Source: Fuerstiella sp. | GTDB taxonomy: Bacteria; Planctomycetota; Planctomycetia; Planctomycetales; Planctomycetaceae | Assembly (NCBI GenBank): GCA_029247265.1 | Contig: JAQWLN010000074.1 | Coordinates: 1 to 43,203 of the forward strand | Reading direction: 5' to 3' | DNA length: 43,203 nt | Shown here: positions 33,903-42,896 of the stretch, piece after piece | Layout of the letters: every line of letters begins with the position of its first letter | Numbering within the stretch: position 1 is the stretch's first letter | Notes under the pieces: generated by a model | Databases searched by the model: none | The model's input: the letters and a program-made list of their open reading frames with translations, nothing else | Told to the model about the DNA's origin: nothing | Position numbers and translations under genes: made by a program

Positions 33903-34350
33903 GTAGTCTCCTGATTTGCGAAGCGTGACGAATTGCTGTTTGTGCACACCACGTATTCGGACGCGAATTTTGTGTGATGTAGACGGCAGGTCGTGTTCAA
34001 TAGAAAACTGTCTCACTGTATTGAGTTCGCCAATTTGAAACCGACAGCGTGTTACGTCTTTGGCGACGCTCTTATTGAAGGCCGCGACTGTTTACACAAC
34101 GACGATCATGCCGGTTGTAGTGATTGAAACGTGTCGTTGGTCAGTTCGTGTGGATGCAGATGTTGCCAAAAATCAACATGATGAGCACGACCGTCATACT
34201 TTCCGGAACATCCGCACAATACGTTGCCGTTCCAGACGTCAGTCCGGAGCGAACTCACACAGATGATAGCTTCGTCCATGAGACCGGTGCTCTGCCCACC
34301 AGTGATACAGATTCCCCAGGACTCTTTTCTGCCTCGGAAATCACGGACAT
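33903..34350. other. divergent intergenic region, glycosyltransferase to methyltransferase
   Basis: About 450 bases between two divergent genes. Short frames on both strands cross it, but they have no recognisable similarity and no ribosome binding site. No clear promoter pair, hairpin or repeat was found, although it must contain promoters in both directions. Confidence 0.45.
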
Positions 34351-35076
34351 ATGCAAGCCAGCCACCTGCAACAACTTGTCGATCTTGAAGACAGCTACTG
34401 GTGGCACGTCGCCAAACGCCAGTTGGTGACCCGGCTATTGCAGAAGCATTGCCCGCCACCAGGCCGCCTGGTGGAAGGTGGCATTGGGTCTTGTCGCAAC
34501 CTGATCGAATTTCGCGAGACCGGTTACGACGTGACGGGTTATGACCTGATGCCCGAATCGGTGGAGCACGTGCGCAGTCGGGGAGTACAGGATGTGCATG
34601 TCCACGACCTCGGAGACACATGGCCTGTCGAAGACAGTGAGCTGAAGGCAGTTGTGCTGCTGGATGTTCTGGAGCACGACGAGTTTCCCGTTGAGGTACT
34701 GCAGCACGTGCACCGGGCATTGGCGGACGACGGAGCTGTCATTGTGACTGTGCCGGCCTATCCGTGGCTGTTCAGTCGCTGGGATGTACAGCTTGGCCAT
34801 TTTCGACGGTACACTGCCAATGAGTTTCGTCGCCACGCGAATGAAGCGGGATTCCGAGTGCAGTGGTTGAATCACTGGAATAGCTTTACTCTGCCTGCGG
34901 CGATGGCGGTTCGAGGCTGGGAAAAAATCTTCCCCAAGCGAGAACAGCCCGATTTTCCGGAAGTCTCTTGCTTCACGAATCGGGCTCTGTTGTCGGCGGC
35001 TGCCGCCGAGCGATGGTGCATGGACAAGCTGCCTGTTCCGGCGGGATTGTCACTGGCTGGAGTTCTGCGAAAATGA
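34351..35076 (+). CDS. SAM-dependent class I methyltransferase
   Basis: A 241-residue protein. It opens with a helical cap (LVDLEDSYWWHVAKRQLVTR) and has a methyltransferase motif I in the form LVEGGIGSCRNLIEF, which departs from the usual DxGxGxG, followed by the acidic end of strand two (VTGYDLMPES). The segment ELKAVVLLDVLEHDEFP is a clear motif post-I with the conserved LEH of polysaccharide-type methyltransferases, and VTVPAYPWLFSRWD matches the later core. The C-terminus has a hydrophobic patch that may associate with membrane. Its stop overlaps the next start by four bases (ATGA), coupling it to the GT2. A methyl acceptor among the glycolipids of this cluster is likely but not shown. 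Confidence 0.9.
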   Translation: MQASHLQQLVDLEDSYWWHVAKRQLVTRLLQKHCPPPGRLVEGGIGSCRNLIEFRETGYDVTGYDLMPESVEHVRSRGVQDVHVHDLGDTWPVEDSELKAVVLLDVLEHDEFPVEVLQHVHRALADDGAVIVTVPAYPWLFSRWDVQLGHFRRYTANEFRRHANEAGFRVQWLNHWNSFTLPAAMAVRGWEKIFPKREQPDFPEVSCFTNRALLSAAAAERWCMDKLPVPAGLSLAGVLRK

Positions 35077-36164
35077 TCGATGCGACCGATGCCCCAATTC
35101 GAGACCGTCGAACATGCTTTGTCTCAGTGGTGATGCCCATTTTTAATGAGGCCGCCAATCTACGACAGCTGACCGATGCTGTGCGCGACGCGCTTCAGGA
35201 TTGCTGCCGCGCGTGCGAAATCGTATATGTGAACGATGGCTCTACTGATGGCAGCCGGGAATTGCTGGATGGTCTTGCCGGTCAGGACGAACGAATTGTT
35301 GTCGTTCACCTGTCACGTAATTTCGGACATCAGCCCGCTGTGCATGCCGGTCTGGAGCAGGCCCGTGGCAATGTTGTAATTCTGATGGATTCTGATCTGC
35401 AGGATGATCCGGGTGCGATTACGAAGTTCCTTACGCAGTGGGAATCTGGTTTTGACGTTGTTTACGCTCAGCGTGTTAACCGCAAGGAATCGCTGCCCAA
35501 ACGCGTCTTATTTCATGGGTTCTATCGCGTACTGAACGCAGTTGCCGAAAGTAGAATTCCGGATGACGCCGGCAACTTCAGCCTGATGGATCGCAGCGTT
35601 GTCGACGCCATGCTGAGTCTTCCGGAACGGGATCGATATCTGCCAGGCCTTCGCAGTTGGACAGGCTTTCGTCAGACCGGAATTCCGGTCGAACGTCTGG
35701 CCCGTCACGACGACAATCCGCGGGTTTCACTTCTGGGTTTGTTTAAACTCGCTAAGACGGCCATCTTCTCTTTTTCCTCGTTCCCCCTGACACTTTTTTA
35801 CGGTATTGCTGCTGCATCGTCAGTGGTTTGCCTGTCCGCTGTCGGCTTCGTGCTGTATCACAAAGCGTTGACGGGATTCGCCATTCCAGGCTGGACGTCC
35901 ATTATCATCACGGCGTCGTTCTTTGGTGCGTTGAACGCATTCGGAATCATCGTGCTTGGTGAATACGTGATACGAATCTATGATCAGGTTCGCGCCCGGC
36001 CGATATATGTGACCAATGAAGTCAGGAATGGCCTGGCTGCCACTGCTCAGAGGCCCGGCGGTGGTCGACGAGGGGTTCACAAAATACTCGAAGACGTTGA
36101 CGTTCGCTGGAATTCCCCGGCGCCGTCTGAAGTTGATGCTCATCCGGTAGCCAATCGGAAGTAG
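35073..36164 (+). CDS. polyprenyl-phosphate glycosyltransferase, GT2 family (ArnC/GtrB/DPM1-like)
   Basis: A 363-residue membrane enzyme. The N-terminal GT-A domain has the nucleotide-sugar motif [17 protein letters not shown], the [11 protein letters not shown] segment, and the metal-binding DSDLQDDPG. Two transmembrane helices follow at about 240-310 ([20 protein letters not shown] and [20 protein letters not shown]), as in ArnC and GtrB, which attach a sugar to undecaprenyl phosphate on the cytosolic face. The C-terminal 60 residues are polar. The start at 35073 overlaps the methyltransferase stop. With ugd downstream, glucuronic acid or a derivative is a plausible donor, but the donor cannot be read from the sequence. 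Confidence 0.93.
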   Translation: MIDATDAPIRDRRTCFVSVVMPIFNEAANLRQLTDAVRDALQDCCRACEIVYVNDGSTDGSRELLDGLAGQDERIVVVHLSRNFGHQPAVHAGLEQARGNVVILMDSDLQDDPGAITKFLTQWESGFDVVYAQRVNRKESLPKRVLFHGFYRVLNAVAESRIPDDAGNFSLMDRSVVDAMLSLPERDRYLPGLRSWTGFRQTGIPVERLARHDDNPRVSLLGLFKLAKTAIFSFSSFPLTLFYGIAAASSVVCLSAVGFVLYHKALTGFAIPGWTSIIITASFFGALNAFGIIVLGEYVIRIYDQVRARPIYVTNEVRNGLAATAQRPGGGRRGVHKILEDVDVRWNSPAPSEVDAHPVANRK

Positions 36165-36286
36165 ATGCACGTTCCACTCGTGACGAATTCGGGTTGAGAC
36201 GTCGAGCAGACATTGGGTGTCCGACAACCAAAAATCAAGACTTATTTAAATTAGTTGAAATATCGCGACGGCGAAAGGCTAAATCG

Positions 36287-37621
36287 ATGAAAGTGACGAT
36301 GATTGGGACTGGTTACGTTGGACTCGTGACGGGGACCTGTTTTGCCGAAAGCGGCAACGACGTTACTTGCCTGGACGTCGACCAGAAGAAGGTTGACTTG
36401 TTGAATAGTGGCGGTGTCCCGATCTATGAACCGGGATTGACTGAACTTGTCACTCGCAATGCGTCTGCATGTCGATTGTTGTTTACAACGGATTATGCAG
36501 AGGCGATCAGCGGTGCCAAATGCGTCTTCATCTGCGTTGGTACTCCGCAGGACGACGATGGGGCGGCCGATCTGAAATACGTTCAAAGTGCAGCCGAGCA
36601 GATGGCTCCGTACCTGGACGAGGGCACTGTTGTTATCTGCAAGAGTACTGTGCCCGTAGGTACGAATCGGCGGGTGCGCGCGTGGATTGAGGCAAAAACG
36701 GAAACGAAGTTCTACTCGGCGTCGAATCCGGAATTTCTGAAGGAAGGCGCCGCAATTAATGACTTCACCAAACCGGACAGAGTTGTCGTGGGAGTGGACG
36801 AACAGGCTGCTTCCGAAATCCTGAACGAGCTGTACAAGACATTCCTTCGCACTGAAAAACCATTCATATCCATGGGGATTGAAAGTGCTGAAATGGTCAA
36901 GTACGCAGCCAATTGCATGCTGGCAGCGAAGATCAGCTTCATTAACGAGATTGCCAACATCTGTGAAAAGGTAAATGCAGATATTAACGAGGTTCGTAAG
37001 GGGATTGGTCACGACGCGAGAATCGGCTTTTCGTTTCTGTTCCCCGGGGTCGGATACGGTGGGTCCTGTTTTCCCAAAGACGTGCGTGCTCTTGCCGCGG
37101 TTGCCGAGGTGAACGGGATTAAACCTCGGATTCTTCGCACCGTCGACGAAACCAACAACGAGCAGAAGAATGTGCTGTTCGCGAAGCTGAAGAGCTACTT
37201 CGGTGGAGACCTTGCCGGCAGGACGATTGCCGTATGGGGGCTTTCGTTTAAGCCTTGCACAGACGACATTCGGGAGGCACCGTCCTTGATTCTGATTCGA
37301 TCGCTGCTGGAAGCTGGTGCCAGCGTTCAGGCATCTGATCCGGTGGCCGTGGAAAATGTGAGGCACGAACTTGGCGACAGCATTACCTACTGTCAGCACC
37401 ACTATGATGCGTGTGACGGAGCTGACGCATTGGCAATTCTGACTGAGTGGAATGAGTTCCGGAGTCCTGACTTTGACTATATTAAGTTGAAGATGAATGC
37501 TCCGGTTATTTTCGACGGTCGTAATCTGTACGATCGCCATCAGATGTCCCGTCACGGATTTTACTATTCGGGGATAGGACTGGCGGCCTTGCCCGTGGAA
37601 CAGCAGGTTTCCATGCAGTAA
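36287..37621 (+). CDS. ugd: UDP-glucose 6-dehydrogenase
   Basis: A 444-residue cytosolic enzyme oxidising UDP-glucose to UDP-glucuronate with two NAD. The NAD-binding motif is [18 protein letters not shown] at the N-terminus, followed by the conserved EPGLTELV. The lysine-containing [16 protein letters not shown] and the catalytic cysteine motif [14 protein letters not shown] are intact, and the C-terminal UDP-binding region includes [20 protein letters not shown] 36287 is preceded by AAAGG; the frame is open 31 codons upstream, but the family begins MKVTMIGTG. Position between a GT2 and an LpxL-like acyltransferase suggests supply of a uronic acid for an envelope glycolipid. Confidence 0.97.
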   Translation: MKVTMIGTGYVGLVTGTCFAESGNDVTCLDVDQKKVDLLNSGGVPIYEPGLTELVTRNASACRLLFTTDYAEAISGAKCVFICVGTPQDDDGAADLKYVQSAAEQMAPYLDEGTVVICKSTVPVGTNRRVRAWIEAKTETKFYSASNPEFLKEGAAINDFTKPDRVVVGVDEQAASEILNELYKTFLRTEKPFISMGIESAEMVKYAANCMLAAKISFINEIANICEKVNADINEVRKGIGHDARIGFSFLFPGVGYGGSCFPKDVRALAAVAEVNGIKPRILRTVDETNNEQKNVLFAKLKSYFGGDLAGRTIAVWGLSFKPCTDDIREAPSLILIRSLLEAGASVQASDPVAVENVRHELGDSITYCQHHYDACDGADALAILTEWNEFRSPDFDYIKLKMNAPVIFDGRNLYDRHQMSRHGFYYSGIGLAALPVEQQVSMQ

Positions 37622-37713
37622 CGGCGCAATGTGCAGGCCGGTCTGGCGAGTGGCAGCAAAGTGCGCTAAACTTCACCGTGGCAGTGACAGCATCGAAATC
37701 GGAACGATCAGGC

Positions 37714-38673
37714 ATGGACGCCCGCAAATTCAGACACTTCTGCGAATACGTATTCTTCTGCGCCGTTCTTTTTTTGTTGCGGTGCCTTCCGGTGAGGTCA
37801 GCTCGCCGGTGTGCTGATTCCGCAGCCTGGTTTCTGCACTGCGTGGTGCCACGACGACTGACTCGGTACGGCATCTCTGCGGAGAACATTCGTCAGGCCC
37901 TTGGCGAAGATTATTCTGACGCGGATGTTGACCGTATGACTTACGGAATGTGGCGACATTTGTTCCGTATGGTCTGTGAAATCATCCAGCTGGAACGTCG
38001 TTTTCGTCTGTACAACTGCACTGATGTACTGCGATTCTATCAGCGCAATGAATGCATTCAGGCGGTCGCGACCGGCCGACCAGTGTTGTTTCTGGGAGGA
38101 CACTTCGGTAATTGGGAAATTTCAGTGAACACTTTTGGCCACTTCGATTTTCCGATGGGGGTCGTCGCCCGCGATCTCGACAATCCCTGGCTGGACGCAT
38201 GGTTCAGGCGTTTTCGGGAGTCCACAGGCAACTGGACGATTTCAAAGTCCGGGGCCAGTACCCAATTGTTGGAAGAACTCTCAGTCGGAAACAGCGTTTC
38301 GCTGCTGTGTGACCAGGATGCGGGGCGTCGCGGTGTGTTTGTCGACTTCTTTGGCAAGCCTGCGTCCACGTTCAAGTCCATCGCCCTGCTGGCTCTTCAG
38401 TATGATGCGATTATTGTGGTTGGGGGAGCGTGGCGACTTCCTGATGACGAACAATACGAGAGTCGCTGGACACAGTTTGAGCTGGCGACCGAGGACGTCA
38501 TTGACAGCCGTGAGTTCACGACGGCTGATGCTGTGGTGAAGATCACTCAGGAATTCACGACCGCGCTGGAATCACTCGTTCGAAGGGCTCCGGATCAATA
38601 CTTCTGGGTACATCGTCGCTGGAAGTCTGCGCCCCGAGTGAAGCAGGCGAAACAGCGCAGGCAGTCCGCCTGA
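37714..38673 (+). CDS. lysophospholipid/lipid A acyltransferase, LpxL/HtrB family
   Basis: A 319-residue membrane-associated enzyme. After a hydrophobic helix (FFCAVLFLLRCLP) the family pattern follows: GISAENIRQALGEDYSDADV, then GRPVLFLGGHFGNWEISVN with the catalytic HxxxxE (HFGNWE), GVVARDLDNPW, LLCDQDAGRRGVFVDFFGKP, and FWVHRRWKSAP. Relatives add secondary acyl chains to lipid A, which fits a diderm envelope. The start is taken as ATG 37714 (MDARKFRHFCEY); GTG 37678 would add 12 residues without a ribosome binding site. It lies 92 bases after ugd and is probably in the same envelope cluster. Confidence 0.92.
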   Translation: MDARKFRHFCEYVFFCAVLFLLRCLPVRSARRCADSAAWFLHCVVPRRLTRYGISAENIRQALGEDYSDADVDRMTYGMWRHLFRMVCEIIQLERRFRLYNCTDVLRFYQRNECIQAVATGRPVLFLGGHFGNWEISVNTFGHFDFPMGVVARDLDNPWLDAWFRRFRESTGNWTISKSGASTQLLEELSVGNSVSLLCDQDAGRRGVFVDFFGKPASTFKSIALLALQYDAIIVVGGAWRLPDDEQYESRWTQFELATEDVIDSREFTTADAVVKITQEFTTALESLVRRAPDQYFWVHRRWKSAPRVKQAKQRRQSA

Positions 38674-38743
38674 GTTTACGCACTGGAATTCAGCGGGCAC
38701 CGGTGTCAGCAATTTCGATTAACCGGTAACATACCAAATCAAC

Positions 38744-39676
38744 ATGTTCGACATCATCGGAGACATTCACGGTCACGCGGACGAACTGGTTGAGCTGCTG
38801 GCGAAACTGGGGTACTCGGAGCAGTCCGGGTGCTTTCGCCATCCCACCCGCCGTGTGATATTCTGTGGGGACTTTGTCGATCGTGGCCCCCACATTCCGG
38901 ACGTCGTGCGGATCGCAAAGTCTATGGCGGAAAATGATGCCGCACTCGCAGTGATGGGTAATCATGAGTTCAATGCTCTGGCCTATCACACTCCTGATCC
39001 CGCAGTTCCGAATCAATTCCTTCGCGTTCACTCGAAGAAAAACGAACACCAGCACAGCCAGACACTGCGGCAATTTACGGACGATGAACTCGAAACGGCT
39101 CTGGATTGGTTTCGAACGTTGCCTCCCGCTTTGGATCTGGGGAATCTGCGAGTTGTTCATGCCTGCTGGGACAGTGCGGGCATAGAGACGATCAATGCCG
39201 CAGTCAATCAGGATGGCAGTATTACGGCCGCATTTCTGAAACAGGCGACCACTCCTGGTGATCCGTTGTTTGAGGCCGTGGAGTGTGTGATGAAAGGCCC
39301 GGAGCTCGCGCTGCCTGACGATGTGACAGTGACAGACAAGGAAGGAAACGTGCGGCGGCGAATTCGCATTCGCTGGTACGACGAACCAACCGGTGAAACG
39401 TGGGCCTCTTACGGTTTGCCAGTGAACCCCGGACTTTCGAAGGAGCCGATCCCCATCGATGCGCCTGCGGTCCCCTACTCTGCCGACCAGCCACCTGTAT
39501 TCGTTGGGCATTACTGGCTGCCGAATCCGACTCCTGCACCGCTCAAGTCGAACATCGCGTGTCTGGACTACAGCGTCGCCAAACTCGGATTCCTTTGTGC
39601 GTATCGTTTCGACGGTGAACAGTCGTTATCGGCGGATCACTTTGTCACGGTTCCCGCAAAGGAGACGCAACCATGA
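38744..39676 (+). CDS. calcineurin-like metallophosphoesterase
   Basis: A 310-residue soluble protein of the PPP-type phosphoesterase fold. Metal-binding motifs are all present: GDIHGHADELVELL at the N-terminus, FCGDFVDRGPH near 45, MGNHEFNALAYH near 70, HACWD near 140, and FVGHYWL near 250. The nearest known types are PrpE-like and ApaH-like enzymes that hydrolyse phosphoproteins or dinucleoside polyphosphates. Its stop codon overlaps the start of the UvrA-type gene (ATGA), so the two are translationally coupled. No ribosome binding site is evident ahead of ATG 38744. Substrate is unknown; coupling to a DNA-repair ATPase is unusual. Confidence 0.92.
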   Translation: MFDIIGDIHGHADELVELLAKLGYSEQSGCFRHPTRRVIFCGDFVDRGPHIPDVVRIAKSMAENDAALAVMGNHEFNALAYHTPDPAVPNQFLRVHSKKNEHQHSQTLRQFTDDELETALDWFRTLPPALDLGNLRVVHACWDSAGIETINAAVNQDGSITAAFLKQATTPGDPLFEAVECVMKGPELALPDDVTVTDKEGNVRRRIRIRWYDEPTGETWASYGLPVNPGLSKEPIPIDAPAVPYSADQPPVFVGHYWLPNPTPAPLKSNIACLDYSVAKLGFLCAYRFDGEQSLSADHFVTVPAKETQP

Positions 39677-42387
39677 CTGACATTGGGGTACCACCATCCA
39701 TAAGGATTCGTGGCGCCAGAACGCACAACCTGCAGAATGTCAGTGTTGATCTGCCGCTCGGAAAACTGATCGTTGTGACGGGGGTCAGCGGATCAGGAAA
39801 AAGTTCGCTGGCATTTGATACGCTGTTTGCGGAAGGTCAGCGACGATATCTGGAAAGCGTCTCCGTCCACACCCGCACTCTGCTGAAACAGTTGCCTCGA
39901 CCGGCCGTGGACGAAGTCAGTGGACTGCCGCCCACTGTGTGCGTTGACCAGCGCGTCACCACCGCCCCTGCTCGCAGTACGCTGGCCATCACGACCGACA
40001 TCTATGACTATCTGCGACTGCTTTTCGCTCGAGCGGCAACGGCTCATTGCACTACGTGCGGGAAGCCGGTGGAAAGCCAGTCTGTGGATCAGATCGTGGA
40101 GCGAGTGCTGCGACTTCCCGAACGCAGCAGACTGATGGTGCTGTCGCCAATGGTTCGTGCCCGCCGAGGCAGTCATAAGGACGTCTTTGAACGCATCAGC
40201 CGCAACGGTTTCGTCCGCGTTCGAGTGGATGGTGAACTGCTGGATATCGCCGATGTGCCGGACCTTTGCGCCCGCAAAGAACACAACGTTGATGCTGTGA
40301 TTGACCGGATCATTGTGAAGGACGGGATCGATCAGAGGCTGCGGGAATCAGTTCATCTGGCCGTCCGGGAAAGCGATGGCACATGTGTTGTCTGTGAGCA
40401 GATTGACGGGCAGTGGCGGGATCAATTTTTCAGCACAAAATTCAGTTGCCCGGACTGTGACCTCAGCTTTCCGGCACCCGAGCCGCGTACGTTCAGCTTC
40501 AATAGTGCGCGTGGAGCATGCCCTGACTGTGAGGGCTTCGGAGTGACGGGCGTTACAGAAGACGTTGCTGACATTACTGTGTTCCGTCAGATTCCGTGTC
40601 GCACCTGTAACGGCTCACGCCTGCAGCCGTTCGCGCGCGGTGTAACTTTTCTTGGTGATTCGATCGCTGACTTTACTTCGCTCAGTGTTGATGATGCTCT
40701 TGTACGACTCCGGTCGTGGGAATCGTCTCTCCGAAATCGACGACCAGGTGCCGACGCCATCGAAGCGGAGATGGAGCAGTCACTTTCAAACGATGCGGCC
40801 CTTGTCGCCGCCAAAACACTTCCTGATATTCAACGTCGACTCAAATGTCTGCAGCAGGCCGGCATCGGGTATCTCACGCTTAACCGTCCCACGCGAACTC
40901 TTTCGGGCGGTGAATTTCAACGCGCACGTCTTGCGGCGTGTCTGGGCACAGGACTTCATGGGGCCTGCTTCGTTTTGGATGAACCAACGGCCGGGCTGCA
41001 TCCTCGTGACACTCAGAATCTGCTGCAGACACTGTTCGATATCCGTGATTCCGGTGCAACGGTTGTCATTGTTGAACACGATGGCCTAGTGATGCGTGCG
41101 GCCGATTTTCTGGTCGACCTTGGTCCGGGAGCCGGCGTAGAGGGCGGCCGCCTGTTGTTCGCCGGGACGCCCGAAGATGCCGCAGGTACTGCTGACACGC
41201 CCACCAGTCGTTATCTGCGTGGCGATCTCACTGCCGACGCCCCGATTTCCAGAGTTCTCGCTGGTGACGACACCAACCGAAATGGAAAACAGGTGAACAG
41301 GCAGCCCGCCGTTTCCGACCCTGACGCAGCACAGCGGCAGTTGTTCTCTACCGACGAAGAACTCTCTTCGGGGGAACTGACGATTCGCAACGCACGCTGC
41401 AACAATCTGAAGAATGTGACGGTCAGCATCCCACTTAACAAACTGGTGTGTGTCACGGGAGTCAGTGGGTCGGGAAAGAGTTCACTGGTCATTGACACGT
41501 TGCTGCCGATCATCGTCGCTCACCTGAACAGGAATCTCGACAGTTCGCTGGCGGCGGCTGACGCTGACTGCGACGGCGTCGACGGGATGGAACATTTGCA
41601 CCGAATTGTGGCGGTCGATAATCGTCCTTTGTCGGGGACCCGCCGGTCCTGCATTGCCACATACAGCAAGCTCTGGAACGACGTCAGGAAGATATTTGGC
41701 AAAACCCGGGAAGCACGTGCGCGAGGTTACGCGGGCGCGCGTTTTAGTTTCAATTCCGGCGATGGGCGTTGCGCGGCGTGCAAGGGGACGGGCCTTCGTG
41801 ATCTGCAGATGAGTTTTCTTCCGGACGCTGTCGTCAGCTGTCCTGAATGCAGTGGCCGCCGATTCAACAGGGCAACCCTGACGATTCGATTTGCAGAAAA
41901 GAACGTGGCAGATGTCTTGGCGATGAGGGTCGACGAGGCGTGTGAGTTTTTCAGTGAATTCGCCGCGCTCCGAAATCTGCTGCAAACCTTTCAAAACGTG
42001 GGTTTGGGATATCTGACCCTCGGGCAGCCATCAGCCACGTTTTCCGGTGGTGAAGCTCAGCGAGTGCGTCTGGCCACGGAACTGGCTGCCAATCGTCCCG
42101 AGAAAACGCTCTATATTCTGGATGAACCGACCAGTGGGCTGCACCCTCAGGATGTCCTGTATCTGAACACTCTGCTGCGAAGTCTGGTGGATTCCGGGCA
42201 CAGCGTTGTGGTGGTCGAACACAATATCGACGTGATGGAGGCGAGTGACTGGATCATCGATATCGGCCCGGAAAGTGCGGTGACCGGCGGTTCGGTCGTA
42301 GCCCAGGGGCCGCCTGAAGTCATCGGAAAGACAGGCCGGAGCCTGACTGGTCCATTTCTGGTTTCCGGCAATTCCAGCCATTCCTGA
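39673..42387 (+). CDS. uvrA: UvrA-type excinuclease ATPase lacking the insertion domain
   Basis: A 904-residue twin ABC ATPase. Both halves have a Walker A (GVSGSGKSSLAF near 36; GVSGSGKSSLV near 597), signature motifs (LSGGEFQRARLA; FSGGEAQRVRLATELA) and Walker B with DEPTAGLHP or DEPTSGLHP. Conserved UvrA segments include AEGQRRYLESVSVHTRTLL and TDIYDYLRLLFARAATAHC. The region corresponding to the UvrB-binding domain is present. Zinc modules are visible as CPDCDLS with ACPDCEGFGV, and CAACKGTG with CPECSGRRFN. Between CEGFGV and CRTCNGSRL there are only about 17 residues, where E. coli UvrA has roughly 120, so the DNA-contacting insertion domain is gone. AAAGGAG (39658-39664) precedes the start. 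It may be a second, specialised UvrA rather than the main repair protein. Confidence 0.93.
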   Translation: MTDIGVPPSIRIRGARTHNLQNVSVDLPLGKLIVVTGVSGSGKSSLAFDTLFAEGQRRYLESVSVHTRTLLKQLPRPAVDEVSGLPPTVCVDQRVTTAPARSTLAITTDIYDYLRLLFARAATAHCTTCGKPVESQSVDQIVERVLRLPERSRLMVLSPMVRARRGSHKDVFERISRNGFVRVRVDGELLDIADVPDLCARKEHNVDAVIDRIIVKDGIDQRLRESVHLAVRESDGTCVVCEQIDGQWRDQFFSTKFSCPDCDLSFPAPEPRTFSFNSARGACPDCEGFGVTGVTEDVADITVFRQIPCRTCNGSRLQPFARGVTFLGDSIADFTSLSVDDALVRLRSWESSLRNRRPGADAIEAEMEQSLSNDAALVAAKTLPDIQRRLKCLQQAGIGYLTLNRPTRTLSGGEFQRARLAACLGTGLHGACFVLDEPTAGLHPRDTQNLLQTLFDIRDSGATVVIVEHDGLVMRAADFLVDLGPGAGVEGGRLLFAGTPEDAAGTADTPTSRYLRGDLTADAPISRVLAGDDTNRNGKQVNRQPAVSDPDAAQRQLFSTDEELSSGELTIRNARCNNLKNVTVSIPLNKLVCVTGVSGSGKSSLVIDTLLPIIVAHLNRNLDSSLAAADADCDGVDGMEHLHRIVAVDNRPLSGTRRSCIATYSKLWNDVRKIFGKTREARARGYAGARFSFNSGDGRCAACKGTGLRDLQMSFLPDAVVSCPECSGRRFNRATLTIRFAEKNVADVLAMRVDEACEFFSEFAALRNLLQTFQNVGLGYLTLGQPSATFSGGEAQRVRLATELAANRPEKTLYILDEPTSGLHPQDVLYLNTLLRSLVDSGHSVVVVEHNIDVMEASDWIIDIGPESAVTGGSVVAQGPPEVIGKTGRSLTGPFLVSGNSSHS

Positions 42388-42407
42388 CTGCACAATCCGG
42401 GAGTGCG

Positions 42408-42426
42408 TTATTCTGAGTGAGAATAA
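42408..42426. other. AT-rich hairpin after the UvrA-type gene
   Basis: TTATTCT, spacer GAGTG, AGAATAA: a seven-base perfect inverted repeat 20 bases after the stop. Too AT-rich and without a T-run to be a confident terminator. Confidence 0.3.
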
Positions 42427-42553
42427 TTCGATGTGGCTCTGGAAACAGGCCAGTCGCCCGGCTAGACTTCGGACCCTTGAACTGTCCCAGTTGGCTCTCA
42501 CGAACCTTTTCGGTTTTGGATTGTCTGACAGGGAACCAAGAATTATGACGCCC

Positions 42554-42628
42554 CGGGGCGTAGCTCAGCCTGGCTAGAGCGCCTGGTTTGGGACCAGGAG
42601 GTCGCATGTTCGAATCATGTCGCCCCGA
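42554..42628 (+). tRNA. tRNA-Pro (anticodon UGG)
   Basis: A complete cloverleaf. The acceptor arms CGGGGCG and CGCCCCG pair perfectly, with discriminator A at 42628. The D-arm contains AGCTCAGCCTGGCTAGAGC. The anticodon stem CCTGG/CCAGG encloses loop TTTGGGA with anticodon TGG at 42589-42591, which reads proline codons. The T-arm includes GTTCGAATC. CCA is not encoded. A strong terminator follows directly, and the tRNA flanks the prophage relic, so its 3' end is the probable integration site. Confidence 0.97.
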
Positions 42629-42634
42629 CTCAAT

Positions 42635-42675
42635 AAAAACGCTGGTCAACTCGCTTTGAGTGACCAGCGTTTTTT
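42635..42675. terminator. bidirectional intrinsic terminator
   Basis: ACGCTGGTCA (42639-42648) pairs perfectly with TGACCAGCGT (42661-42670), with extra pairing in the loop. The right arm continues into a run of six T, and the left flank is an A-run, so it can stop transcripts from both sides: the tRNA on plus and the integrase remnant on minus. Confidence 0.9.
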
Positions 42676-42680
42676 CGTGA

Positions 42681-42704
42681 AGTCGCAGGTTAAGTCGCAG
42701 GTTA
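42681..42704. repeat. 12-bp tandem duplication beside the integrase remnant
   Basis: Two adjacent copies of AGTCGCAGGTTA between the terminator and the integrase stop codon. It lies in the interval where an attachment or integrase-binding site would be expected, but two copies alone do not prove a role. Confidence 0.75.
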
Positions 42705-42711
42705 TGTGTCA

Positions 42712-42896
42712 CTATCCGGTTCGTTCGTTCCAAAATTTGCTGACTTGCTCCAGTTCACCCACCATTAGATGACTGTAATGATCCAACGTCGTCGACTGTT
42801 TCGCGTGACCCAGATACTTGCTCACTGCGGCCAGACTGACCTGTCCTGAATTCAGGCTCCACGTCGCGAACGAATGCCGCAACGTGTACGGCATTG
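42712..42896 (-). pseudogene. tyrosine recombinase (phage integrase) C-terminal fragment
   Basis: About 60 residues remain, corresponding to the end of a tyrosine integrase. PYTLRHSFATWSLNSG holds the arginine and histidine of the catalytic box, with the commonly seen Y replacing the first H. LGHAKQSTTLDHYSH carries the LGH element and the nucleophilic tyrosine. The N-terminal DNA-binding domains and the first catalytic arginine are missing. Upstream DNA switches abruptly to a phage portal gene in another reading frame, so the ATG at 42894 is only the accidental first methionine. Location next to tRNA-Pro fits an integrase that used this tRNA as attachment site. It cannot be active on its own. 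Confidence 0.85.

Noticed and set aside
42516..42549. TTGTCT-17-TATGAC as a promoter for tRNA-Pro
   Set aside because: The predicted start of transcription falls inside the mature tRNA, leaving no 5' leader.
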